A stretch of 64,000 nt of DNA from NCBI GenBank assembly GCA_016711225.1, contig JADJTK010000052.1:186001-250000 (forward strand), given 5' to 3'. Positions 12,554 to 24,494 of the stretch are shown here, piece after piece. Position 1 is the first letter of the stretch, and every line of letters begins with the position of its first letter. The notes under the pieces were generated by a model that did not search any database, was not told the DNA's origin, and saw only the letters and a list, made by a program, of their open reading frames with translations. The translations under genes and the position numbers were made by a program. Source of the stretch: Opitutaceae bacterium. Its GTDB lineage: Bacteria; Verrucomicrobiota; Verrucomicrobiia; Opitutales; Opitutaceae.

Positions 12554-12752
12554 GCCGTACTCGCGTTGCAGGCAGGACGCCGACCCGGCTCCTTCGTCGC
12601 TGCCCCACCCGATCCGGCCACGTCACCGCCGTGGCCTACAACCCGTCAGATTCGCCGCACCGGCGCTGTAGGCCAAAGCCGCCGACTTGGTCCTTCCTTT
12701 TCCCCCGCTGCGGCTTGCCTCGCCACCGCCTCCCCGCACTCTGGCCCCCGGC

Positions 12753-13721
12753 ATGATCCGCTCGTTTGTCTTCAGCGAAGGTAAGCTTGTCGCCAGTGAC
12801 CTCGAAACCGAGGCCATGCGGATCGTCCGCGCCGACAAGGGGCTTCATCTCTGGGTCGATCTCGACGACCCCACCGCCGACGAGATCAAGCTCATCCTCG
12901 ACAATGTCTTCCAGTTCCACCCGCTCGCCATCGAGGACTGTGTCGCGCCCTCCAGTCTGCCCAAGGTCGAGGAATACGACGACCATCTCTTCATCGTCAC
13001 CCACGCCGTCGACCTCTCGCAGACCGAGCGCTTCACCACCACCGAGCTCGATCTCTTCCTCGGCAAGGAGTATCTCGTCACCTTTCACCGCAAGCCCTTG
13101 CGCTCGATCAATTGGCTGGTTGAGCGCGTCTCCAAGGCCACCGGCGTGATCGCCCGCGGTCCCGACCGCCTCGCCCACGATGTGCTCGACCAGCTCATCG
13201 AGCGCTACACCCCGGTGCTCGACGAGGTCCGGAGCAAGATCGAGCACATCGAGGCCCGCGTCCTCAAGGAACACGCCGAGAACCTCACCGGGGACCTGCT
13301 CTCCATCCGCTCCGAACTCGCCGCACTGCGCCAGATCGTGCGGCCCCAACGCGATGTGATCAACCGTCTGGCCCACGGCGACACCAAGATCATCCGGGTG
13401 CTCATGCTCCCCTATTTCCGCGACCTGCGCGACAGCCTCATCCGCCAGGAGGAAACGCTCACCACGCTTGGCGATGCCCTCCTCGTCTCCTTCGACCTCT
13501 TCCTCAACAAGTCGGCCAGCCAGGCCAACGAAGGCATCAAAGTCCTCACCGCCCTCACCGCCATCACCATGCCGCCGATTCTCTTCGGCACTTGGTATGG
13601 CATGAACTTCGAGCACATGCCGGAGATCGCCAGTCCTTATGGCTACTGGGTCTCCCTCGGCGTGATGCTGCTCTCCACCGCCGGCATGTTCCTGTGGTGC
13701 CGCCGCCGCGGATGGATTTAG
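12753..13721 (+). CDS. corA: CorA family Mg2+/Co2+ transporter, canonical copy
   Basis: 322-aa pentameric divalent-cation channel. A large cytoplasmic alpha/beta domain (about residues 1-255) is followed by two membrane helices at the C terminus. The signature YGMN loop is intact (TWYGMNFEHMPEI), so ion selectivity should be normal. The second helix ends with the basic tail CRRRGWI. Starts at MIRSFVFSEGKLV. The next gene is a close paralogue that lacks the canonical signature. Confidence 0.92.
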   Translation: MIRSFVFSEGKLVASDLETEAMRIVRADKGLHLWVDLDDPTADEIKLILDNVFQFHPLAIEDCVAPSSLPKVEEYDDHLFIVTHAVDLSQTERFTTTELDLFLGKEYLVTFHRKPLRSINWLVERVSKATGVIARGPDRLAHDVLDQLIERYTPVLDEVRSKIEHIEARVLKEHAENLTGDLLSIRSELAALRQIVRPQRDVINRLAHGDTKIIRVLMLPYFRDLRDSLIRQEETLTTLGDALLVSFDLFLNKSASQANEGIKVLTALTAITMPPILFGTWYGMNFEHMPEIASPYGYWVSLGVMLLSTAGMFLWCRRRGWI

Positions 13722-13833
13722 GATTGCGAGCGGCGGAGGGCGGCCCCGCACACCGCTTCAGCCAACCGAACTCCCAATCCATCAACCAGCTTTCAGCCGG
13801 CCCGCGCAACGCCCTCCGCCACCCGCAATCCTC

Positions 13834-14802
13834 ATGATTCAGAGCGTCGTCTACCGCGATTCCAAGTTCGTCGCCGACTGCCCGCCACCGGAGTCGCTAG
13901 CCACGCTGCGCTTGGACCCCGCCGCCATGCTCTGGGTCGACCTCACCGCACCCAGCGAGGAAGAGATCCGCCTCGTCATGCAGGAGCTCTTTGCCGTGCA
14001 TCCGCTCACCATCGAGGACTGCCTGCACGACTCCCCGTTGCCCAAGTACGAGGAGTACGAGAACTACGTATACATCGTCGCCCACGCCGTCGACTACACG
14101 CGCACCGAAAAGTTCACCACCACCGAGCTCGACCTCATCCTCGGGAGGACCTTCCTGCTCACCTTCCACCGCCAGCCCCTCAAGGCCGTCCAGACCGCCC
14201 GCGAGCGCCTCCTGCGCTCCCCCGGCACGGTGGTGCGTGGCCCCGACCGCTTCGCCCATACCCTGCTCGATCTCATCGTCGAAAATTTCAAGCCGGCACT
14301 GGCCGAGCTGCGCACCGAGATCGAGGAAATCGAAGATGCCGTGCTCGCCCGCAGCAAGGAACCCTTGGCGCAGCGCATCGTCGCAGTGCGTGAAGACATC
14401 ACCACCCTGCGCCAGATCATCCGGCCCCAGCGTGAACTCACCGTGGCCCTGGCCTCCGGCCGGACGACCTTTTTTCGGCCCAAGCTGCTGCCCTACCTGC
14501 GTGATCTCTCCGACGACCTCGTGCGCATCGAGGAGCAGGTGAAATCCTGGTCAGAGCAGCTCATCTTCATCTTCAAGCTCTTCCTCAACCGCTCGACCCA
14601 CGAGACCAACGAAGGGGTGCGCGTACTCACCGGCCTCACCGCCATCACCATTCCGCTGATGATCATCGGCAGCTGGTTTTCGATGAACTTCCGGCACTCG
14701 CCGCTGCTCGCCTCCCGGCCTGCCTACTGGGTGGCCTTGAGCATCATGGCCATCAGCACGGTGGTGCTCTTCTTCTACCTGCGACGCCGGAAGTGGCTCT
14801 GA
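13834..14802 (+). CDS. CorA family transporter, variant signature (SMN)
   Basis: 322 aa, exactly the length of its upstream neighbour and clearly a tandem duplicate (shared LPK(V/Y)EEY(D/E), TTTELDL and T(L/F)RQI(V/I)RPQR segments). The signature loop has changed from YGMN to FSMN (SWFSMNFRHSPLL), and the acidic periplasmic loop MPEI is replaced by SPLL. GMN is the selectivity filter in CorA, and ZntB-type proteins tolerate GxN, so loss of the glycine suggests altered substrate or function. Both membrane helices and a basic tail (RRRKWL) remain. Confidence 0.88.
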   Translation: MIQSVVYRDSKFVADCPPPESLATLRLDPAAMLWVDLTAPSEEEIRLVMQELFAVHPLTIEDCLHDSPLPKYEEYENYVYIVAHAVDYTRTEKFTTTELDLILGRTFLLTFHRQPLKAVQTARERLLRSPGTVVRGPDRFAHTLLDLIVENFKPALAELRTEIEEIEDAVLARSKEPLAQRIVAVREDITTLRQIIRPQRELTVALASGRTTFFRPKLLPYLRDLSDDLVRIEEQVKSWSEQLIFIFKLFLNRSTHETNEGVRVLTGLTAITIPLMIIGSWFSMNFRHSPLLASRPAYWVALSIMAISTVVLFFYLRRRKWL

Positions 14803-14981
14803 GGCGTGGCGCAGGACAAGCGCCGCACCGCAGAGGAGCAAAGCGACGGCGCGCGGTTGCGGGCTCGCCACGTCGCCGTCAGTCGGCGACCGATCCCTCC
14901 GATCCTCCTTCCGCACCTCGCCCCCTTCGCGCGCCACCTTCCTCCTTCGACCATCAGCCTTCCTCGTTCTGCCTTTGCTCC

Positions 14982-15635
14982 ATGCCCGCTGTTCTCCTCG
15001 ATTTCGACGGTCTCATCCTCCAGACCGAAGCCTCCGGCTTCGCCTCCCTCCAGGCCCTCTTCGCCGCCCGCGGCGCCACCTACACGCTCACCGACTATCT
15101 CCAGATTGTGGGCACAAGCTCCGGCGTGCTCGATCCCTTCTTACTGCTTGAACAGCGCACCGGCCGCACTTGGGACCGCTCCGCCTTCGACGCGGAGCGC
15201 ACCGCCCACGAGGCTCGCCTGAATGAGCCGCTCGCGCCCCTGCCCGGCGTACTCGACCTGCTCGACGCCGCCTCCGCCTGCGGCTGTGCCCTCGCCGTCG
15301 TCTCCAGCTCGCCCCACGGCTGGGTCGACGGTCACCTCCATCGCCTCGGGCTCTTCGGACGCTTCACCACCATCGTCGCCCGCGGCGACGCCCCCCAGGT
15401 GAAACCCGCGCCCGACCTCTACTTCGAGGCACTCCGCCGCCTCGAGGTGACCGCCAACGAGGCCGTCGCCTTCGAGGATTCGTACAACGGCTCCCTCGCC
15501 GCCAAGCGCGCCGGCCTTCGCTGCGTCGCCGTCCCCCACGCTCTCACCCGAAGCCAGGACTTCTCCCACTGCGACCTCGTGGTCGACTCCCTCGCCTCCA
15601 TCGATCTGGCCGCTCTTACCCAGCGCTTGGCCTGA
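14982..15635 (+). CDS. HAD-superfamily phosphatase (beta-PGM-like)
   Basis: 217 aa. Motif I is LLDFDGLILQTE with both aspartates; motif II is VVSSSPHGW; motif III and IV are KPAPDLYF and AFEDSYNG. The cap inserted after motif I is helical, as in subfamily IA (beta-phosphoglucomutase/phosphoglycolate phosphatase-like). Substrate cannot be assigned from the sequence. The ATG start at MPAVLLDFD places the nucleophile at residue 7, typical for the family. Confidence 0.85.
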   Translation: MPAVLLDFDGLILQTEASGFASLQALFAARGATYTLTDYLQIVGTSSGVLDPFLLLEQRTGRTWDRSAFDAERTAHEARLNEPLAPLPGVLDLLDAASACGCALAVVSSSPHGWVDGHLHRLGLFGRFTTIVARGDAPQVKPAPDLYFEALRRLEVTANEAVAFEDSYNGSLAAKRAGLRCVAVPHALTRSQDFSHCDLVVDSLASIDLAALTQRLA

Positions 15636-15960
15636 TCGCCCCTCATCGGGCGCCACCCAGCTGGGCCCGGCCCGAGACGTTCGTACGGCTAGATGAGAGA
15701 GTGGAGTGGCCATGCCGACGAGTCGCGCAGAGTCCCTCTGGTTGGCATCGAAGGGCGGCGTTCAATCCCCGGAAGGCGGAACCATCGTCCACAATTCGCG
15801 ACCACGTTGGGTCACCGGGACCGGCCCTTCTTGAACATTTTGACCAGGGCCGGATGCGACTGACGAACGGCCTTCGATGTCACGGTTGTATGGTAAGACC
15901 TGGGGGTAACGTGACACGGCAGCCTAGGCGGGTGCCGACGTTTACCGTCCAACCCCGCAG
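15636..15960. other. Gene-free spacer
   Basis: 325 bases between convergent genes (HAD phosphatase and LacI regulator). I see no convincing coding frame, RNA gene or strong terminator here. Confidence 0.5.
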
Positions 15961-17049
15961 TCACCCCGGCTTCTTGCGCGACTCCCCCGCCACCCTATTG
16001 GTGCGCGGCGGCAAGGTCTCTCCAGCGAACCAGGTGCCTTCCACCAGCGTGGCAGTGGGGAACTCGGGCAGCCCGACGGTATTCTGGTGCAACTGCCCAA
16101 CCAGCGTCTCGATCGCCAACGCTCCCACCCGGTCGCAATTGTGCCGCACCCCCGCAGTGCGCCCGTTCGGATCAAGGAAGATGTCAACAAAGGCGAGGTC
16201 TCTGGGCACCACCAACCCCAACTCCTTAAGCCGCGGTTCCACAAACTGGGCCGCACTGAGCACCACTTCCGGACGGTACTGCTCGATCCAGTCGGCAAAG
16301 GCCTTCGCCGGCACCAGCATCTCCCCTGTCCCCACGGAACCCTCTCGAAAATACAGGATCGGGATGCGCTCCTCCTCCGTCACTCGGCGCTGCACGGCCA
16401 AAAAGCCGGCCGACCACGCCAAATCACCAAACTCGTCCCACCATTCAGGCATCACCAGGCCGATGCGCCGATAGCCGGCGGCCAAGGCCTGGGTGGTCGC
16501 CAACTGAATGATCGCCCGGTGGTCGTTGGTCACCCGATGCAGCTCGGGCTCAGGCGGGAAATAGTCGATCTTGACCACGCTGAACTTCGACCAGTCGAGC
16601 CCAAGTCGACGATCTCTTTCGGGCAGGTGCGAAGCCACGATGAGTCCGGTAATGCCACGGGCCACGAGGATATCGCTCATTCGCTGATGGCTCATGCCGG
16701 CCTCGCCCAGCCAGAAATGCTCCAGCTTGTAGCCCAACTCATGGGCCTTGGCTGTGGCGCTGACATGGAATTGCATGTGCGCTCGCGGCTGCTTCCAGCC
16801 CCACTCGGAGTCCCAATTGGTGAGATAGGCCAAGGGCGGCACGTCGTGGGGTGTCCGTTTGGCGTGGCGGTAACTGGTGAGTGCGCGCAGCGCCGGGTCG
16901 GGGCGATAGCCCATCTCCTCAACCAGCGCGCGGATGCGGTCACGGGTGGCGGGCGGGATGCTGGGATGGTTGCTCAGAGCCAACGACACCGTGGAAGGAT
17001 GCACGCCAGCTCGACTGGCAACCTGCGCCATGGTGATGCGGTCCTTCAT
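15961..17049 (-). CDS. LacI-family transcriptional regulator
   Basis: 362 aa. The N-terminal helix-turn-helix and hinge (ITMAQVASRAGVHPSTVSLALSNHP ... GYRPDPALRAL) are clear LacI type. A periplasmic-binding-protein-like ligand domain follows (TGLIVASHLPERDRRL; AGYRRIGLVMPEWWDE; LVEGTWFAGETLPP). The start is placed at MKDRITMAQ, five residues into the open frame. It sits just downstream of the FG-GAP/TonB receptor locus, so a sugar-responsive control of that locus is plausible but not shown. LacI-type proteins normally bind short palindromes; one candidate lies at 28658-28677. Confidence 0.88.
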   Translation of the reverse strand: MKDRITMAQVASRAGVHPSTVSLALSNHPSIPPATRDRIRALVEEMGYRPDPALRALTSYRHAKRTPHDVPPLAYLTNWDSEWGWKQPRAHMQFHVSATAKAHELGYKLEHFWLGEAGMSHQRMSDILVARGITGLIVASHLPERDRRLGLDWSKFSVVKIDYFPPEPELHRVTNDHRAIIQLATTQALAAGYRRIGLVMPEWWDEFGDLAWSAGFLAVQRRVTEEERIPILYFREGSVGTGEMLVPAKAFADWIEQYRPEVVLSAAQFVEPRLKELGLVVPRDLAFVDIFLDPNGRTAGVRHNCDRVGALAIETLVGQLHQNTVGLPEFPTATLVEGTWFAGETLPPRTNRVAGESRKKPG

Positions 17050-17247
17050 GCGGGCGAAGAACACCGCCCCCCATGCCTGCTTTCAACCCCAAAGACCGAG
17101 GTGGCACTAGCCCCGCACCCCGCCGATCTGGACCAACCCGCCTTTCGCACGAGCCCTCCTGCCGTGGCCGTACCTTCAGGGCGGCTGGGACACCGCACTG
17201 TGCCCTTTCGCTCGGTCGGACGTGCGCCCGCGAGCGGCCTGCTCCGC

Positions 17248-20882
<3,635 letters not shown>

Positions 20883-21046
20883 CGTTGCTACAGGAAGAAT
20901 CCGGCCCCGACCAAGTCAAGAGACGAGGCCGGCGCCGCGCCATGTGCGGGGCTCCGCAGGCAGCCGTTCGTCCCAACCGCGGTGCCCATGACCGGCCGCC
21001 TCTCGAGGGCGCCGCCAGCCGGAGCGCGAAGCCGAACCGCCAGGCC

Positions 21047-21496
21047 TCAGAACCGCGGCGTGATCGATTCGGCCGCTTCCGTGTCTTCGCGAATTCGCGA
21101 CGTCTTCACGCGGATGAGCTTGTCGGCGACAAACGTGAGCTCGAGCGTCTCCGTGTAGATGATGCGCTGGTGGACGATGAGTTGGCCGGCTTTCGAAACG
21201 GCGGACGAGACTTTGTTCCCGCCAAGGACGTAGCGGTGGTAGGTCCATTCCTCCGTCGGCTCGATCGCCTTGCCGGGCACGCGAGTGCGCCGCGGTTTGC
21301 CGAGGACTTCCCGCACTTGGGCCGGGGCCATTCCACCGACGAGGGTGACGACGACCTTCGAGTCCTTTTCCTGCGCGAGCTGCCACCTGCCGCTCGTTTC
21401 CTCGGCGCTGGGGTCGGGCGGGGCGAAGCTCGAGCACGCGGCGAAGCACAGGCCGGCGAAGACGAGCAGGAGGAGGGAAATGGGGTTGGGGCGCAT
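21047..21496 (-). CDS. BamE/SmpA-like lipoprotein
   Basis: 149 aa. The start ATG at MRPNPISLLLL gives a lipoprotein signal with lipobox FAAC, followed by a short acidic linker. The body (GGMAPAQVREVLGKPRR ... EEWTYHRY) matches the pattern of the SmpA/OmlA (BamE-like) fold: a short helix leading to an LGxP turn and beta strands. True BamE helps outer-membrane protein assembly; this one is too divergent to claim that. It precedes the first FG-GAP/UnbV gene on the same strand and could help deliver it. Confidence 0.65.
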   Translation of the reverse strand: MRPNPISLLLLVFAGLCFAACSSFAPPDPSAEETSGRWQLAQEKDSKVVVTLVGGMAPAQVREVLGKPRRTRVPGKAIEPTEEWTYHRYVLGGNKVSSAVSKAGQLIVHQRIIYTETLELTFVADKLIRVKTSRIREDTEAAESITPRF

Positions 21497-21640
21497 CCGT
21501 GTACTAATAGCGCTACGACGGCCCGCCGAGGCAAGCCCGCAATAGGAGGGGCCGCCCGAGCCGGGCGTCACCAGCGCCGAGAGAAAACTTGCGCCACCGT
21601 GGGGGTTTCGCGTTGCTCTCGGCACGCGTCCACTCCCGGC

Positions 21641-24052
21641 ATGAACCTCTTTTCCCGCCTCCGCCCTCTCGTCTGGATTGTCGTGCTGCTCGGCGCGTGC
21701 GCTTGGGTTTGCCGGATTGCCGCAGTGAATCTCGGACGCGCCGAGACACTTTCCAATCTCGGGGGCGGCGACACCATCGCGACCGCCGCCGCATCCCCCA
21801 CCGGCTATGCGGGTGGCGTGCGGAAACTGGTTTTACCGGAGCCCAACTACGAGAGTCTGCAATGGATCGCGCAGACGCAGGAAATGCTCGCTCGGGGCGA
21901 ATGGAGGTTGCGCCACATCGGCTCCGACAACGCGCCGGTCGGCCGGCCGACCTTCGCGCCTTCGCCGTACCGCTGGTGGCTTGGCGCGGTGGCCTGGGCG
22001 GACTCTCGGCTCTCGGGCCGGCCGCTTGGCCAGTCCGTGGAAAGGGCAGCGGTGCTGGCCGGGCCGTTGCTGCATCTGCTCCTGCTGGCAAGCACCACGG
22101 TCTACGCCGCCCGGTATCTCGGTCCGCTGTCGGCGGGATTGCTGGCGGCGGCGCTGGCCTTCGGCTTCCCGTTCGCGGGCAATTTTCTCTCGCCGCTGCC
22201 GGGTGATCGCGCTCTGGCGCAGGCATTGGCGGTCTGGATGGTACTGCCGCTCGTTGTGACTGTCGGGACGCGGCAGCGCGGGCGAGGGCATTTCGTGTTC
22301 GCAGGGCTGGCGGGAGGCGCGGCACTCTGGATCGATGTGGGCCCGGCCGCACTGCTGATTTTCGGCTGTACCCTGGGAGGCCTGCTGGCGGCCGGATTGC
22401 AGCGCGGAATCGCCCGGGACACATCCGTCGAGAGCGGCGCGGCTTTACCGTGGCGCGGGTGGGCGTGGGCGGGCGCCGGAACGAGCCTGCTTGCCTATGT
22501 CGTCGAATACGCGCCCAACCACCTTGCCGGCTGGCGCCTCGAATGGAATCACCCGCTGTACGCGCTGGCCTGGCTCGGTGCTGGAGAAGTGCTCTACTGG
22601 GGTTCGCCTTGGTTGGCCGAAGGACGCCGCCCCGGCTGGCTGCGGATGGGGTTGGCGCTCGGTGCGCTTGGTCCGCTTTTCCTTGGACTGCTGTTGGCCG
22701 ACAGCCCCGGGATGTTTGGTCCGGCCGCGCATACCGCACGGTTGTCGCTCCTTCCCGGCACCAACAATGCGGGGAACCTGCTTGAGTGGATGTTTCATGC
22801 CCCCAACACCCAGCTCGCCGCGCTGTTCCTGCCGTTTGCGTTGCTGGTCCCGGCAGGTTGGTGCTTGTGGGCGAGGCCGGCCTCGCCGGCTTCCTGTGCG
22901 GCCGTGGCGGTGGGACTCGGTCCGGTGTTGGTGCTGCTGGTGTTTACGGGCTGGCATCTGGCCTTTGGGGCTGCACTGGGTGGTGTTTGGGCGGCCTTGT
23001 TGGTCGCGCTCACCGCCGCCATTTCGAACCGGTCGCGCGCCGCGCGCTGGAGTTTGTCGGTGGCCGTTGCCTTGGCGGCTATACCGGGCGCGGTCGCGGT
23101 TTGGCCTATAACTGCGAACGGGGCGGGCGATGCCGTGACGAGCGTGGAGCTGGAGGCACTGTTGCAGCGCGATCTTGCTCACTGGCTCGCAGCCCGGGCT
23201 CCGGAGGAAGGGGCAGTCGTGCTGGCCCCGCCGGCGATGACGAGCGCACTGCATTTCTATGGGGGCATCCGAGGGATTGGCACACCGGATCCGGGCAATC
23301 GAGAAGGTTTCGCCGCGGCCGTGCGCCTGTGTGCGGCGACCTCCGCCGACGAAGCAGAACTGCTAGCCCGCAAACGCGAGATCACCCACGTAGTGCGGCC
23401 CTCCTGGGATCCGTTCCTCGACGAATATGCGCGGCTGGGGACCAGCCAGCCGGAGAAAACGCTGATGGCCTGGCTGCACCGATGGCTGCCGCCGCGTTGG
23501 CTGCGTCCCGTGCCCTACCTGCTGCCGCAGGCCGATGGGATCGGAAATCGGACTGTAGTGGTCTTTGAGGTGACCGAGATGCAGGACCAGGCTGGCGCCT
23601 TGGCGCGGTTGGGGGAGTATTTTGTAGAGATGGGACGGCTCGACGACGCCGGCCAAGTGGCGCTCGTGCTCAGCCGGGAATTCCCCGACGATATCAATGG
23701 CTACATCGCCCGGGCTGCAGTCGCGCTTGCGCGAGGCGATGGCGCGGAGGTGGGTCGGGTGCTACTGACGCTTCGTCCGGTGCTCGATCGGGGCGGAGAT
23801 GAGGATTTGCCTTGGGATCGAAGGGTGGCGTTGGCACTCGTATTGGCGCAAGGGCGGCAGCCCGAGCTAGCGAAGAAGCAGGTCCGGGGTTGCTTGACGG
23901 CAGCCGACCAGATGCGGCTGCGCCAGCTATCGACGGTCGGGCTCTTCCGGTTGCTAGTACTCGGGAAGGCATTTGGCATGCAGATCGAGGATCCGGCGCT
24001 GCAGGCATACGCCTATGGCCTTCTCCCTCCGGACATGCGCGCCCGTTTCTGA
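21641..24052 (+). CDS. Large polytopic membrane protein with C-terminal TPR-like region (possible glycosyltransferase)
   Basis: 803 aa. The start ATG gives MNLFSRLRPLVWIVVLLG, a first membrane helix. About ten or more hydrophobic helices follow to around residue 500 (for example LLHLLLLASTTVYAARYLG; MGLALGALGPLFLGLLL). Between helices 1 and 2 an extracytoplasmic loop has the segment ESLQWIAQTQEMLARGEWR, reminiscent of STT3/PMT-type (GT-C) proteins, but the diagnostic motif is not clear. The C-terminal 300 residues are soluble with helical repeats resembling TPRs (ARLGEYFVEMGRLDDAGQVA). I would call it GT-C-like only tentatively. It is divergent from the lipoprotein gene. Confidence 0.6.
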   Translation: MNLFSRLRPLVWIVVLLGACAWVCRIAAVNLGRAETLSNLGGGDTIATAAASPTGYAGGVRKLVLPEPNYESLQWIAQTQEMLARGEWRLRHIGSDNAPVGRPTFAPSPYRWWLGAVAWADSRLSGRPLGQSVERAAVLAGPLLHLLLLASTTVYAARYLGPLSAGLLAAALAFGFPFAGNFLSPLPGDRALAQALAVWMVLPLVVTVGTRQRGRGHFVFAGLAGGAALWIDVGPAALLIFGCTLGGLLAAGLQRGIARDTSVESGAALPWRGWAWAGAGTSLLAYVVEYAPNHLAGWRLEWNHPLYALAWLGAGEVLYWGSPWLAEGRRPGWLRMGLALGALGPLFLGLLLADSPGMFGPAAHTARLSLLPGTNNAGNLLEWMFHAPNTQLAALFLPFALLVPAGWCLWARPASPASCAAVAVGLGPVLVLLVFTGWHLAFGAALGGVWAALLVALTAAISNRSRAARWSLSVAVALAAIPGAVAVWPITANGAGDAVTSVELEALLQRDLAHWLAARAPEEGAVVLAPPAMTSALHFYGGIRGIGTPDPGNREGFAAAVRLCAATSADEAELLARKREITHVVRPSWDPFLDEYARLGTSQPEKTLMAWLHRWLPPRWLRPVPYLLPQADGIGNRTVVVFEVTEMQDQAGALARLGEYFVEMGRLDDAGQVALVLSREFPDDINGYIARAAVALARGDGAEVGRVLLTLRPVLDRGGDEDLPWDRRVALALVLAQGRQPELAKKQVRGCLTAADQMRLRQLSTVGLFRLLVLGKAFGMQIEDPALQAYAYGLLPPDMRARF

Positions 24053-24308
24053 AAACGTTGCTCGAGGGATGCCGCTGAACCCACTGCTAAACCGCGGACA
24101 ATTGGCCGAGATTCCCCCGCTTAGCAGGATTTCATGGAGAACCGGGGCTGGTGCATTGCACCGGGCTGGTCTCGGCCAGTCGAATCAACGCCGCCGTTTG
24201 CCGGACAAACGCCGCCCGTAGCAGCAAGCGGCCGTCGAGTTTGTACACCCGTTCGTTGGTGCGGGGCAAACGCACGCCCAGCAGGCGATGCTTGCCGCCG
24301 CCTTCCCT
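24053..24308. other. Spacer with a possible gene remnant
   Basis: On the minus strand, about 24132-24290 reads as a protein-like stretch (LPRTNERVYKLDGRLLLRAA). It has no good start and no recognised family, and could be a degraded gene end. Nothing else is evident. Confidence 0.25.
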
Positions 24309-24413
24309 GCCCGTAGGGGCGGTGCTCGCGCCGTCCTTCCGATCCCCCTCTTTTGTGCCACAGCCCACAGCCACGAACGGGCGCGCAAACAGGCGTCACC
24401 AGTGGCGCCCCTA
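24309..24413. repeat. MITE-like element with inverted ends
   Basis: GTAGGGGCG at the left end is matched by its reverse complement CGCCCCTAC at the right end of a roughly 105-base element. The interior is GC-rich, with no coding potential. It resembles REP/MITE-type intergenic repeats. No target-site duplication is clear. Confidence 0.45.
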
Positions 24414-24434
24414 CACCCGGCCGGAATACCCCAC

Positions 24435-24469
24435 AAAAAAAGCGCCCCCGGCCGCGAGGCCGGGGGCGC
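24435..24469 (-). terminator. Rho-independent terminator of the TonB receptor
   Basis: Read on the minus strand: GCGCCCCCGGCC pairs with GGCCGGGGGCGC around a 4-base loop, followed at once by seven T residues. It lies 26 bases after the receptor stop codon and is a textbook intrinsic terminator. Confidence 0.9.
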
Positions 24470-24494
24470 AGAGAACTTTTAGCTCAACCTCCGA

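Noticed and set aside
15636..15960. CRISPR array or small RNA in gene-free spacers
   Set aside because: No regularly spaced direct repeats anywhere in the window meet the CRISPR pattern, and no RNA family was recognised in this spacer.
24132..24374. Possible small minus-strand gene next to the receptor terminator
   Set aside because: It has no good start, no recognised family and overlaps the repeat element; kept only as a possible remnant.
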